Below, one piece after another: positions 1-7,967 of a stretch of 18,669 nucleotides of DNA. Positions within the stretch are counted from its first letter, which is position 1; each line of letters starts with the position of its first letter. The notes under the pieces are model-generated. The model ran no database searches, was not told where the DNA came from, and saw nothing but the letters and a program-made list of their open reading frames with translations. A program made the position numbers and the translations under genes. The DNA comes from Desulfobacterales bacterium (GTDB lineage Bacteria; Desulfobacterota; Desulfobacteria; Desulfobacterales; Desulfosalsimonadaceae): contig JAOZOL010000022.1 of NCBI GenBank assembly GCA_029933295.1, positions 1 through 18,669 on the forward strand, read 5' to 3'.

Positions 1-6
1 ACAGAC

Positions 7-954
7 ATGTATAAAGACAAAAAAATTTGCGTTCTCGTGCCTGCATACAACGAAGCACTCCAGATCGGCCGGGTGATTGAAACCATGCCCGCCTATATCG
101 ATCAAATACTGATTGTCGATGATAAAAGCCAAGACGATACGGTGGCGGTCATACAGGGTTACCAAAAAAAATATAACAATATCACCCTGCTCGAACATGA
201 CTTGAATAAAGGGGTAGGGGGCGCAATGGCGACCGGGTATAATTTTTTAAAAGATAAAGATTTTGATGTTGTGGTCAGGATGGACGGTGACGGCCAGATG
301 GCCCCGGATGATCTGCCCGCCATTCTTGATCCGGTCGTGGACGGTCAGACAGATTATTCAAAGGGAAACCGTCTTTTCACAGGAGAGGCCTATCAGAAAA
401 TTCCCAAAATCAGATATTTCGGCAACGCGTTTTTATCCCTGTTCACTAAAATTGCATCAGGATACTGGCATGTGGCGGACTCGCAATCCGGTTATACCGC
501 TATCAATAAAAAAGCGCTTCAGATGATTGACTGGGATGAAATGTATAAATGGTATGGCCAGCCCAATGATGTGCTGGTAAGGTTGAATGTACATAATTTC
601 AGGGTAAAGGATGTGCCGGTTCAGCCGGTTTATAATATCGGTGAAAAATCAGGCATCAAATATAAAAAAGTGATTTTTACCATAGGCTGGCTGCTGATCA
701 AACTCTTCTTATGGCGCATGAAAGAAAAGTATATTATTAGAGATTTTCATCCCCTGGTTTTCTTTTATTTCCTTGGCGGTATATTCTCTATCATAACTGT
801 ATTGTTGTTTATCCGGCTTTTTGTTGTCTGGTATCTAACCAGCCACATCCCGCCGATTAACGCCTTGTCCGCCATGTTTTCTTTTATGAGCGCCAGCCTG
901 TTCACGCTTTTTGGGATGTGGTTCGATATGGAGGCGAATAAGGACTTGAAATGA
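7..954 (+). CDS. Family 2 glycosyltransferase, polyprenyl-phosphate type, with C-terminal membrane segments
   Basis: A 315-residue inverting glycosyltransferase of the GT2/DPM1-like group, which moves a sugar from a nucleotide-sugar donor to a lipid or polyprenyl-phosphate acceptor at the cytoplasmic face of the membrane. The GT-A signature VPAYNE is at residues 11-16, VDDKSQDDT at 37-45 and the metal-binding DGD at 93-95. NKGVGGA at 67-73 resembles the conserved NxGxGxA segment. The C-terminal third is hydrophobic, with likely membrane spans at about 249-276 and 285-305. The frame is open to the left edge (only two codons are visible before the ATG), so a slightly longer protein cannot be excluded, but MYKDKKICVLVPAYNE is a normal GT2 start. 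It runs towards the large minus-strand block and need not belong to it. The exact sugar and acceptor cannot be told from sequence. Confidence 0.88.
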   Translation: MYKDKKICVLVPAYNEALQIGRVIETMPAYIDQILIVDDKSQDDTVAVIQGYQKKYNNITLLEHDLNKGVGGAMATGYNFLKDKDFDVVVRMDGDGQMAPDDLPAILDPVVDGQTDYSKGNRLFTGEAYQKIPKIRYFGNAFLSLFTKIASGYWHVADSQSGYTAINKKALQMIDWDEMYKWYGQPNDVLVRLNVHNFRVKDVPVQPVYNIGEKSGIKYKKVIFTIGWLLIKLFLWRMKEKYIIRDFHPLVFFYFLGGIFSIITVLLFIRLFVVWYLTSHIPPINALSAMFSFMSASLFTLFGMWFDMEANKDLK

Positions 955-1003
955 AGTGATTAATACTTTTTGTTATAAAACGCATGAGGAAAGAATTATA
1001 AAA

Positions 1004-1028
1004 CAGGGGAAAATTTGCCTGATTTTTT
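1004..1028 (+). terminator. Possible weak intrinsic terminator or SD-masking hairpin after the glycosyltransferase
   Basis: CAGG at 1004-1007 pairs with CCTG at 1018-1021 and, past a G·G mismatch, the stem continues with a G·T wobble and two A-T pairs. Six T follow at 1023-1028. The shape is that of a weak rho-independent terminator for the glycosyltransferase, but the stem is short and AT-rich inside. It abuts the ATG at 1029 and contains the only G-rich stretch (AGGGGA) upstream of it. Confidence 0.25.
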
Positions 1029-1319
1029 ATGAAAATAAAATCAATAAGAAAAATTACGGATTGTCGCCGTCTGAATATGTTTGAACTTAAATATTTAGAT
1101 GTGAATGGTCATGAAAAGACCTGGCAGATTGCCTCCCGAAACGCCCGGCCAAAGTGTGTCTCTAAACAATTTGATTTGCCGGATGCGGTTATTATAGTGC
1201 CGTTTCACGTTCAGCGCAATAAGCTGGTCATTATCAGGGAATTCAGAGTGCCCTTAGGGGACTATCAATATGGATTCCCTGCAGGACTTGTCGATGAAGG
1301 CGAAACAGTTCAGCCTTGA
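1029..1319 (+). pseudogene. Truncated Nudix hydrolase (ADP-ribose pyrophosphatase-like), broken inside the Nudix box
   Basis: Only 96 codons remain of a protein that normally has about 170-200 residues. The N-terminal half looks like an ADP-ribose/NDP-sugar pyrophosphatase-type Nudix enzyme: a beta-rich segment, KLVIIREFR at 65-73, then GFPAGLVDEGE at 82-92. The Nudix consensus is Gx5Ex7REUxEExGU. Gly86 and Glu92 fit its start, but the frame ends four residues after Glu92, so the REUxEE metal-binding helix is gone. I read the other two + frames after 1315 and found no REL.EE-like continuation, so this looks like loss of the 3' part by deletion or recombination, not a simple frameshift. The start at 1029 is the first ATG after an in-frame TGA at 1020-1022. 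Catalysis is not expected. Confidence 0.72.
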
Positions 1320-1419
1320 TGTCATTTTCAATGGATTGTCGATTTTTAAATTTTTATTCATTCAGATAATCGGTAAGGGGTGTTGAAATCATGCCACCGG
1401 GTTTTCAATGAAACGGGTG

Positions 1420-4400
1420 TCAGGTCAATTTTACAATAATGGATTCGGCGATTTTTTCTGCGGATCGACCGAAGAGTTCTTTCATTTCAACCAGATCAAG
1501 ATATTTGTCATCCCAAAGAATATTGTTTTCCTGGACCAGATTTTTAATATGCTCGTGCTTGCCTCCCAGGGCTTTGGCTTTGACCTCAAGGCTTACACTC
1601 GTGTTAAAAACAATATCCAACAGCAGGAGATGCTCGATCGTGTTGGGCCTCTCCGGATCATTTGAAATAATAGGAATGACCAGAATGCTCCGGTCATCCT
1701 TACGGCCGATGCCGATGTAGACGTTTCCTCTTCGGACTATGATTTTTTTTGTTCCCTTGAGCCGCTGATCTGTTTGTGCCCGGGATATCATTTCAGCGGA
1801 TGTCCCGGTTTTTTCGATTATTTCAATTGTCGTGTCTTCGGTCGGTTCACCGAGCAGATTAATGCCGGAAATATGATAAAGCGTTGTACCCTGAATTTTG
1901 CTTATAATCCTTTGCATGTTTTTCAAGACCAGAACATTGCTGAGTATCAACTGCGCAATGCCGAATCCTTTTTCAGCCAAAATATCAAAGAGAATGCCTT
2001 CGGCTTTTTCTTCAATGCGACTGGTACCGACAGTAACTGTTTTAGCCTGATGTTTAATGGCATCAACGGGTCTTGCCATACAGTTAATCGCATCTCCCAA
2101 AGATTCGAACAGCTTGTCGAACATATTTTTTGCTGTTCCTTTAATACCAAAATCCATTTCAAAGTCGGAAAGGGGCAGTCTGCCGGCAAGATATTTTAAC
2201 AAAAGGATCAGGTTGGTTGCGCTGTTGATTCCGATAGCCGCAGAGATTCGGTTCTCTTGCTGTCTTTTTCTGAGTTCATGGTAGAAGCGGATAATCTTTT
2301 CTCGAAAGGATTTTTCCAAAGCAATTTCATAAATATCAAGGTTCTCTGAAGAATATTTATTAATCGTATCATGCAGATCAACCCTGAAGTTAAATAAAAA
2401 TTTTGATCCTTCGTTGATGGTCAGGGCGGCGTAATACCCCCATAAGTGTCCGACAAGAGTATTTAAAATTGGAGCAAAGTGTTCGCTCACCGTGGGCACA
2501 TGAATGATATCTTTTGAATAAGGGTCGAACCGGTCTTCATGCTCATCAGCGATAATGATGGGTATGGCTTTATGGGATTGAAATATGGCAGTGTCTTTAA
2601 TGATGTCGCCGATAACACTTCGCCGGGTGCCGGCGGCACAGACAAAGATCAGAGGTTCGGATGAAAGGTCGATATGCTTTTTATCCTCAACAAAATCCGA
2701 TGAAATGGTTTTGTAACAGAGCTCGGAAAGTTTAATCCGAATTTCATCGGCGGCAGCTTTATTGGGGCCGCTACCCACCGCTGCCCAATATGTCCGGGTG
2801 AGCGCATGTCGCCTGGCGGACGATTGGATCTGATCTGACATGGAAAGAATTTTTTCCATATGAGCGGGCAGTTCAATCATATGTTTGATCTCGTTTGAAA
2901 TAAAGGCATTATTTCGGCACCTGGTCAGTTGGGCAAAATAGAGTCCGATAAGGGCCCCTGCAATGATCTGGGAATAAAAGGCCTTTGTCGATGCAACGGA
3001 CATTTCAATATCCCTTCCGCTGCTTGTATATAGCGTACCGTCAACTTTGAACGTCAGGTCCGAATCTCTCCGGTTGACAATGGCAATGGAAAAAGCCCCC
3101 TGGTTTTTAACCATATCAACGGTTCGATTGGTATCCGCAGTTGTTCCGGACTGGCTGATGGGAATGAGAAGCGTGTCATGCAGTTGATTTATTTTTTCAT
3201 CATCTATCATAAAACCGCTTAATTCAGATGATTTTAAGGATTCTATCCGGATATCCGTTTTATGAAGATAAAATCGCATGATATCGGCGCAGGCAAGCGC
3301 GGCAATCCCGGCCGTCCCCTGGCCTATGAAGATAATCCTTTTGATTTTATTTTTTTTTAATGCAGATGCTATTCTGGAAGGAACTATATTATGATCCAAA
3401 GAAACAATAAATCTTTGATCCTCATCACCTTCTATTTTCCAGCGGTTTTCAAGGGTTTTTCGGACGGATGACGGAGATTCAGTAATTTCTTTTAAAAAAT
3501 AGTGGTCAAAGTTCTGCCTGTCGATATCCCTTGAGGTCAGCGGCGTTTTACGGATGAGATTTTCATTTATTTCAATGGTTGAACCGTCATAGGAGATTGC
3601 ACGAATCCCCTCAAGCCCGCCGTTGGAGGACTGGTTTAAAATAAAGATCTGGCCGCTGATCGACTGTCCTTGCTCGTTTTGGGAGGGGGTTTCGCCATCC
3701 AGTTTGATATAGCGGGATGTTTCTTCTACCAGCCCGTAAATTTCAGATGCGGCAATATAGTGGTCGTCTGCCAGACCGACAAATATTGCCTGTCCGCTTC
3801 CTTTTAAGGCCAGAAATAATTTTCCCGGTGCCAGATCAGTATGCATGCTTATGGCATGGGAGCCGCTAAAATCATTAACCGCCAGACGAAAAGCGTCATC
3901 TACGGAATGACCTTTTTTAATATAGGCTTCAATGTGGACCGGAATGATCTTGGTATCGCAGGTGATTTCATCAGGAAAGCATACCCCTTGATCTTCATAG
4001 CTCTTTTTTATGTTCTGGAAATTGTCAATATCACCATTTAAACATACATGGATGATTCCCCTTAAATCTTTTGCGGGCAGTAATGTTTTATTGTCCTGCG
4101 GATGGCAGTTGGGCTCATTTATTTCTCCCACAGAAGCCCATCGTGTATGCGCTGAAACCGTATGAAACATGTGGGGCAGGGTGGTCAGCGTTTGCAGTAC
4201 CGGATCATCATGGATCTGCTGCCGGATAAATTTGACATTATCCCCCAGGCGTCCGATTTCAGCGGCAATTTTATATGTTATGGCAATGGCAACGTGTTTG
4301 TTGCCGGATTCGGCGGCGGTTGTTTTTTTGATGGTGATGCTCCTGCTTAAAAGAATGTCCGGATTTAATCGCCGTCGGTATTCCTCCAGGTGACCTGACT

Positions 4401-5157
4401 GGTCTAGTATTTTTTTAAGGTTCTCATAGCTTTCCGAGTCTATGATAAACAAAAGAGAGATGCCTGCAGAATCCCTGCCGCGGACTTCCAGGCGGTCAAT
4501 GCTGTTTAATACAGCGTTTATATTTTTAAAGATGGATAAATATAACCGGTTTGATACGTTATCCCGCGTTGTCGCAAGAAATTTGATCTTTGAGATATTA
4601 GCGATTAATTCAGCATCAATGCACCATGTGATATCTTTTAATTTTTCCAGCCGGCCTGACATGACACCCACTTCATTTGAAGACAGGTGACCCATGTGCT
4701 GAAAAAGACATTCAGATTCCTTTTCAATAATCGATTTAATACGGGATGAAAGCGTTTGAAGCTGGCTTTGCAAACCTTCATCATTATAAATGGTGAAAAA
4801 AGGATCATTGTTTTTAAGTTCCCGAACCGATGATAGCAGGTCATCGATGGTATTTTTATTCCCAAGGAAATGGGTTGTCAGATCAAGATTTTTATTGGTG
4901 CAATTAATAAAGTTGTACTCATTGATTTCTGCCAACATTTTTTTCATTGGCGGCAAAGTATGATCTTGCGCTGTTTTTTGTTTTTTTTTGACGTATACGA
5001 TGCCGGTGAGTCCGCAACACAGCACGTTATGAAGGCAGGGGAAGAAGATGACGGATTGATCGGGTACGCTGCCCGGATGCCTTCCGAAATGAAATGTTGC
5101 AAAAGACGTTTGGATATAATTTATTGCTCGTTTAAAGAGATGTGGATTTTTTGGCAT
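1420..5157 (-). CDS. Giant GlmS-like protein: class II glutamine amidotransferase plus two SIS domains plus C-terminal extension
   Basis: About 1245 residues, twice the usual ~610 of GlmS, which makes glucosamine-6-phosphate from fructose-6-phosphate and glutamine. Numbering from the ATG at 5157: the likely N-terminal nucleophile is Cys48 in CCGLTGIV; RGRDSAG 226-232, HTRW 337-340, LNGD 373-376 and Asp401 match the amidotransferase glutamine and oxyanion sites. SIS1 has GQGTAG 612-617, SQSGTT 668-673 and VASTK 721-725; SIS2 has GSGP 795-798. Glu812 (KLSEL), His828 (KKH) and Lys1039 (AKTVTV) line up with GlmS Glu488, His504 and Lys603. Odd features are 47 residues before the Cys, a ~150-residue helical insertion after it, and ~200 residues past the GlmS tail motif. 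It overlaps the PBP gene by about 26 bp. An upstream in-frame ATG at 5181 is possible; neither start has a well-placed SD (AAAGG lies 15 nt before 5157). The substrate is unproven: it may be a paralogue, not the housekeeping GlmS. Confidence 0.85.
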   Translation of the reverse strand: MPKNPHLFKRAINYIQTSFATFHFGRHPGSVPDQSVIFFPCLHNVLCCGLTGIVYVKKKQKTAQDHTLPPMKKMLAEINEYNFINCTNKNLDLTTHFLGNKNTIDDLLSSVRELKNNDPFFTIYNDEGLQSQLQTLSSRIKSIIEKESECLFQHMGHLSSNEVGVMSGRLEKLKDITWCIDAELIANISKIKFLATTRDNVSNRLYLSIFKNINAVLNSIDRLEVRGRDSAGISLLFIIDSESYENLKKILDQSGHLEEYRRRLNPDILLSRSITIKKTTAAESGNKHVAIAITYKIAAEIGRLGDNVKFIRQQIHDDPVLQTLTTLPHMFHTVSAHTRWASVGEINEPNCHPQDNKTLLPAKDLRGIIHVCLNGDIDNFQNIKKSYEDQGVCFPDEITCDTKIIPVHIEAYIKKGHSVDDAFRLAVNDFSGSHAISMHTDLAPGKLFLALKGSGQAIFVGLADDHYIAASEIYGLVEETSRYIKLDGETPSQNEQGQSISGQIFILNQSSNGGLEGIRAISYDGSTIEINENLIRKTPLTSRDIDRQNFDHYFLKEITESPSSVRKTLENRWKIEGDEDQRFIVSLDHNIVPSRIASALKKNKIKRIIFIGQGTAGIAALACADIMRFYLHKTDIRIESLKSSELSGFMIDDEKINQLHDTLLIPISQSGTTADTNRTVDMVKNQGAFSIAIVNRRDSDLTFKVDGTLYTSSGRDIEMSVASTKAFYSQIIAGALIGLYFAQLTRCRNNAFISNEIKHMIELPAHMEKILSMSDQIQSSARRHALTRTYWAAVGSGPNKAAADEIRIKLSELCYKTISSDFVEDKKHIDLSSEPLIFVCAAGTRRSVIGDIIKDTAIFQSHKAIPIIIADEHEDRFDPYSKDIIHVPTVSEHFAPILNTLVGHLWGYYAALTINEGSKFLFNFRVDLHDTINKYSSENLDIYEIALEKSFREKIIRFYHELRKRQQENRISAAIGINSATNLILLLKYLAGRLPLSDFEMDFGIKGTAKNMFDKLFESLGDAINCMARPVDAIKHQAKTVTVGTSRIEEKAEGILFDILAEKGFGIAQLILSNVLVLKNMQRIISKIQGTTLYHISGINLLGEPTEDTTIEIIEKTGTSAEMISRAQTDQRLKGTKKIIVRRGNVYIGIGRKDDRSILVIPIISNDPERPNTIEHLLLLDIVFNTSVSLEVKAKALGGKHEHIKNLVQENNILWDDKYLDLVEMKELFGRSAEKIAESIIVKLT

Positions 5158-6511
5158 GTTTATTAATTTCAGCCTTTGCATAATAATTTTTAAAATATTT
5201 TTTTATTGCCATACGCGAATAACGGGCCGCACGGATGCCGATATATTTGTCATGAACAACAAGCACGGACGTTATAATTTTTTTTTTGCCGTTTTTTTCC
5301 TCGGCAAAACCTTCAAACCAGTCGTATTTTAAATGCTGTGCATTATTGTTGATGGAACCGGTTTTCCCTCCGATATTCAGTTTGGATAGAACCTTGTCCT
5401 TTTTGAATCCGGAAAAGGATTTTGATGCGGTTCCTGATGTGACGGAGGCATTCATCAGTTTTTTTAATGTAATAGCTGTATGGGGGTTGATTATTTGAGC
5501 CTTTGTATGGGAATTGCGCTGGTAAACCATATGGTTGTCCCGGGTGATGTTATCAATCAGGGTAGGCTCAATGAGTTTTCCGTTATTGAGGATGATTGAC
5601 ACCATAATCGCTCCGTGCAGGGGTGATATACGTGTTTTATTATTAAATCCGCAGGCTATTTCCGCCCAGTTATATGGATCATCATTAATTGTAAGGCAAC
5701 TGGGAGCAAGCGGGATTTCAAAGTTGAATTTTTGATTAAAACCAAAGGCGCTTGCGTATGATTCAATCGTTGATTTTCCAAGAAGATGGAGACCGATTTT
5801 ACCAAAAACCGGATTCACCGAGTCCGCGAATGCTTTTTTAAAAGAAATTCGGTTGGTATATTTATTTAACCGGTCTTTGAGCTGTCTTTTATATAATGTG
5901 TATTTGTTGCCGTTAAAGGTAACCGGCGTATTACAATTAAAATTGTATTTTTCAATTGCTGCGGCGGATGTAATTATTTTAAAAAGGCTTGCAGCCGGAT
6001 AATCGGAATTTGTGCAGGTATCACCGTCAGGATTGGTTTTATCATAACTGACCATTGCTAAAATTCTTCCTGTTTCAGCCTCAATTGCAACAAATGCGAA
6101 GAATCTTGAATTTTTTCGATCGATATGTTCGATGATGAAATTTTGGAGAGAAGGGTTCAGGCTGGATTTTATTTCAAAAGTTTTCCCGCCGGTGTTTAAT
6201 TCAAAGCTTTTGTTTGTCGCATTTGTGAAGGGAATCATCCGGTTTATTTTTTGAAGGGTGGGTTTGTCAAATTTTTCAACATTGTCGGCAAATATCCGTG
6301 AATGAGTTTTTCCGGGCACAAATAGCATTTTATCCAGTAACGTAAAGGCCCCATATACGGTCAGGACAAGGACGCACAACAGGACGGCATACCCGGGCAT
6401 GCGCCGGTATGAGCGCCGTTTGGCATCTTTTTTTTGTAATTCGAATTGATAGTCTCTCCACTGGCTGGTGTGACTATATTTTCCTGATTTTAATTTTGAT
6501 CGATTGAACAT
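5132..6511 (-). CDS. Penicillin-binding protein transpeptidase domain, single N-terminal membrane anchor
   Basis: A 459-residue serine DD-transpeptidase-like protein that would cross-link peptidoglycan in the periplasm. A basic cytoplasmic N-terminus (1-38) is followed by one membrane span at about 40-64 and a short juxtamembrane region. The transpeptidase domain starts near 115. All three active-site motifs are present: SLFK (Ser175, Lys178), SVN (231-233) and KTGS (383-386). There is no glycosyltransferase domain and almost no class B pedestal, so it is smaller than FtsI or MrdA (around 580-630). It lies 58 bp downstream of the regulator gene and its end overlaps the start of the GlmS-like gene, so the two are probably co-translated. 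Only one in-frame ATG follows the upstream TGA, and the AAGGA at 6532-6536 is too far away to be a normal SD. By eye the gene is AT-richer and more Lys/Asn-rich than the pfa genes. Confidence 0.88.
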   Translation of the reverse strand: MFNRSKLKSGKYSHTSQWRDYQFELQKKDAKRRSYRRMPGYAVLLCVLVLTVYGAFTLLDKMLFVPGKTHSRIFADNVEKFDKPTLQKINRMIPFTNATNKSFELNTGGKTFEIKSSLNPSLQNFIIEHIDRKNSRFFAFVAIEAETGRILAMVSYDKTNPDGDTCTNSDYPAASLFKIITSAAAIEKYNFNCNTPVTFNGNKYTLYKRQLKDRLNKYTNRISFKKAFADSVNPVFGKIGLHLLGKSTIESYASAFGFNQKFNFEIPLAPSCLTINDDPYNWAEIACGFNNKTRISPLHGAIMVSIILNNGKLIEPTLIDNITRDNHMVYQRNSHTKAQIINPHTAITLKKLMNASVTSGTASKSFSGFKKDKVLSKLNIGGKTGSINNNAQHLKYDWFEGFAEEKNGKKKIITSVLVVHDKYIGIRAARYSRMAIKKYFKNYYAKAEINKHAKKSTSL

Positions 6512-6514
6512 GGC

Positions 6515-6542
6515 ATTGTATTTATTATTTATCCTTAGTCAA
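6515..6542 (-). promoter_or_regulatory. Candidate sigma70 promoter directly abutting the PBP start codon
   Basis: On the minus strand TTGACT (6537-6542, five of six to TTGACA) and TACAAT (6515-6520, five of six to TATAAT) are separated by 16 bp. The -10 box ends three bases before the ATG at 6509-6511, so transcription would begin at or inside the start codon and give a leaderless mRNA, or this is a chance match in AT-rich spacer. No conventional SD is well placed for this gene, which keeps the leaderless reading open. Confidence 0.3.
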
Positions 6543-6569
6543 TTTTTGTGTCAAATCGTTTTTGATTAA

Positions 6570-7967
6570 TTATTGAGAGAGGGATAGGAGGTAGGTTCTT
6601 AAGTTAATTTTTTTGTTTTTTAATCCAAGTTTGTTTCTGATATTGTTTCGATGGAATTCAATGGCCCTGTCTGAAAGATTAAGCAATTCGGAAATTTCTT
6701 TGGTTGTTTTGCCGGCTTTAACAAAATCTGCGACCTGGATCTGCATGGGGGTGAGATTTTGTAAGTGTGAGGACAACTTTTTCAGATAAGGGGATACAAT
6801 TTCATTGATATTTGAATCAAGTATTTTTAAATAGGTTTTCTGCCTTGAGTTCAAGCCGGAATTTTTCAATTTTTCAATATAAGGCAGAATCAATTTTTTT
6901 GTATTGGATAATACTTTATCTTCAAGATCTTCCTTGTCCTGTTCACGCTGTTTTAATAAAATTTTTAAGGCGGTGTTTGTTTCTTGAAGATTTATAGTTT
7001 GCAGGCGTAATTCTTCCTCTTTTTCTCTTAAAGAGGTTGCGGCCAATTTGCGTTCTTCAATTTCAGTAAGGAGGCGTTCGTTTGCCAGAACAAGTTCACG
7101 TGTTCTTTCCATCACTCGTGTTTCCAGTTCTTCATTTGCTGCTTCCAGCTTTGCTTCAGCTATTTTGCGATCAGTGATATCCATAAAGGATGCCATCATG
7201 CAGATCGGGTTATTATCGGCATCTGTGACCAGATTTGCAGAAACAAGAACAGTGATGATGGAGCCGTTTTTTTTTACCCCATCAATTTCATCGCTCCAGT
7301 ATCCTTTGCCTAAAATGGCTTCAATCGCTTCCTCGGCCTGCTTTGGATCCTTTGCAAAATCAATGGCGGATTTTCCTATGATCTCGGACGTGTCATCGTC
7401 GCCCCACATTTCAAGGAAAGCTTGGTTGATATAGGTAATATTACCCGTAAGATCGCCAATGACAATTCCCTGGATGGACGATGAAACAGCGAAATCCTTG
7501 ATTCGGAGTTCTTCTTCAATTTTTTTACGGTCGGTAATGTCGACAAAGGAGTCCATGGTACAGATGGGTTCCCCTTTATCATTGTATACGATGTTTGCGG
7601 CCATATGGATGGTGGCCGGTGTGCCGTCTTTTTTGAACCCTTCGATCTCTCCTTCCCAGCTCCCTTTTTTCAGGAGTTCAAGCATGATTGTTTCCGCTTG
7701 TTCCTTGTCCTTGGCGAGCTCCAGGGAAGATCGGCCTATGACTTCGGAAGGATCATCAGCACCCCACATGCGCAGGGCCGCATCATTAACATAAATGATA
7801 TTTCCTTCCAAATCTCCGATACCGATTCCGTGAATAGCGGAAGCGATAGCCCTGTCCTTGATCAGTAATTGCTCTTTGATATCCCTGTTTAGTAAAGAAG
7901 GATCTGATTTCTCAGGAGCATTTTTTGATGAATGCTTGTCCGGGTTATCCGGGGAGATGTCCGTCAT
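6570..7967 (-). CDS. PAS-PAS-coiled-coil-LuxR-type transcriptional regulator
   Basis: A soluble 465-residue sensor-regulator. PAS domain 1 spans about 34-150 and PAS 2 about 154-270; both end in a DITDRK PAC signature, and they are close copies of each other. A long charged coiled coil (about 266-355) and a helical linker lead to a LuxR/NarL-type helix-turn-helix at 404-463, with LTPMQIQVADFVKAGKTTKE and the recognition segment AIEFHRNNIRNKLG. There is no HisKA/HATPase domain, phosphoacceptor receiver or membrane segment, so it is best read as a one-component regulator sensing a cytoplasmic ligand or redox state. A good SD, AAGGA, sits at 7975-7979, 7 nt before the ATG. It lies between pfaC and the PBP in the same direction and is the obvious candidate to control the block. 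The ligand cannot be deduced. Confidence 0.9.
   Translation of the reverse strand: MTDISPDNPDKHSSKNAPEKSDPSLLNRDIKEQLLIKDRAIASAIHGIGIGDLEGNIIYVNDAALRMWGADDPSEVIGRSSLELAKDKEQAETIMLELLKKGSWEGEIEGFKKDGTPATIHMAANIVYNDKGEPICTMDSFVDITDRKKIEEELRIKDFAVSSSIQGIVIGDLTGNITYINQAFLEMWGDDDTSEIIGKSAIDFAKDPKQAEEAIEAILGKGYWSDEIDGVKKNGSIITVLVSANLVTDADNNPICMMASFMDITDRKIAEAKLEAANEELETRVMERTRELVLANERLLTEIEERKLAATSLREKEEELRLQTINLQETNTALKILLKQREQDKEDLEDKVLSNTKKLILPYIEKLKNSGLNSRQKTYLKILDSNINEIVSPYLKKLSSHLQNLTPMQIQVADFVKAGKTTKEISELLNLSDRAIEFHRNNIRNKLGLKNKKINLRTYLLSLSQ

Noticed and set aside
1029..1319. Functional short Nudix hydrolase
   Set aside because: The REUxEE helix that binds the metal is missing, so the enzyme could not work as a normal Nudix protein.
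1325..1410. Nine-base direct repeat TTTTCAATG at 1325-1333 and 1402-1410, near the Nudix break
   Set aside because: Too short and AT-rich to be taken as a target-site or attachment-site duplication; no mobile element lies between.
1395..1419. Imperfect inverted repeat (CACC...GGTG with internal mismatches) just after the GlmS-like stop
   Set aside because: The stem is interrupted and no T-run follows on the minus strand, so I could not support a terminator.
1420..5157. Calling the amidotransferase gene simply glmS
   Set aside because: The catalytic residues match, but double length, insertion, presequence and C-terminal extension make the housekeeping assignment unsafe.
6570..7967. Reading the PAS protein as a sensor histidine kinase
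   Set aside because: The region after the PAS domains is coiled coil and LuxR helix-turn-helix; there are no H, N or G boxes of a kinase.
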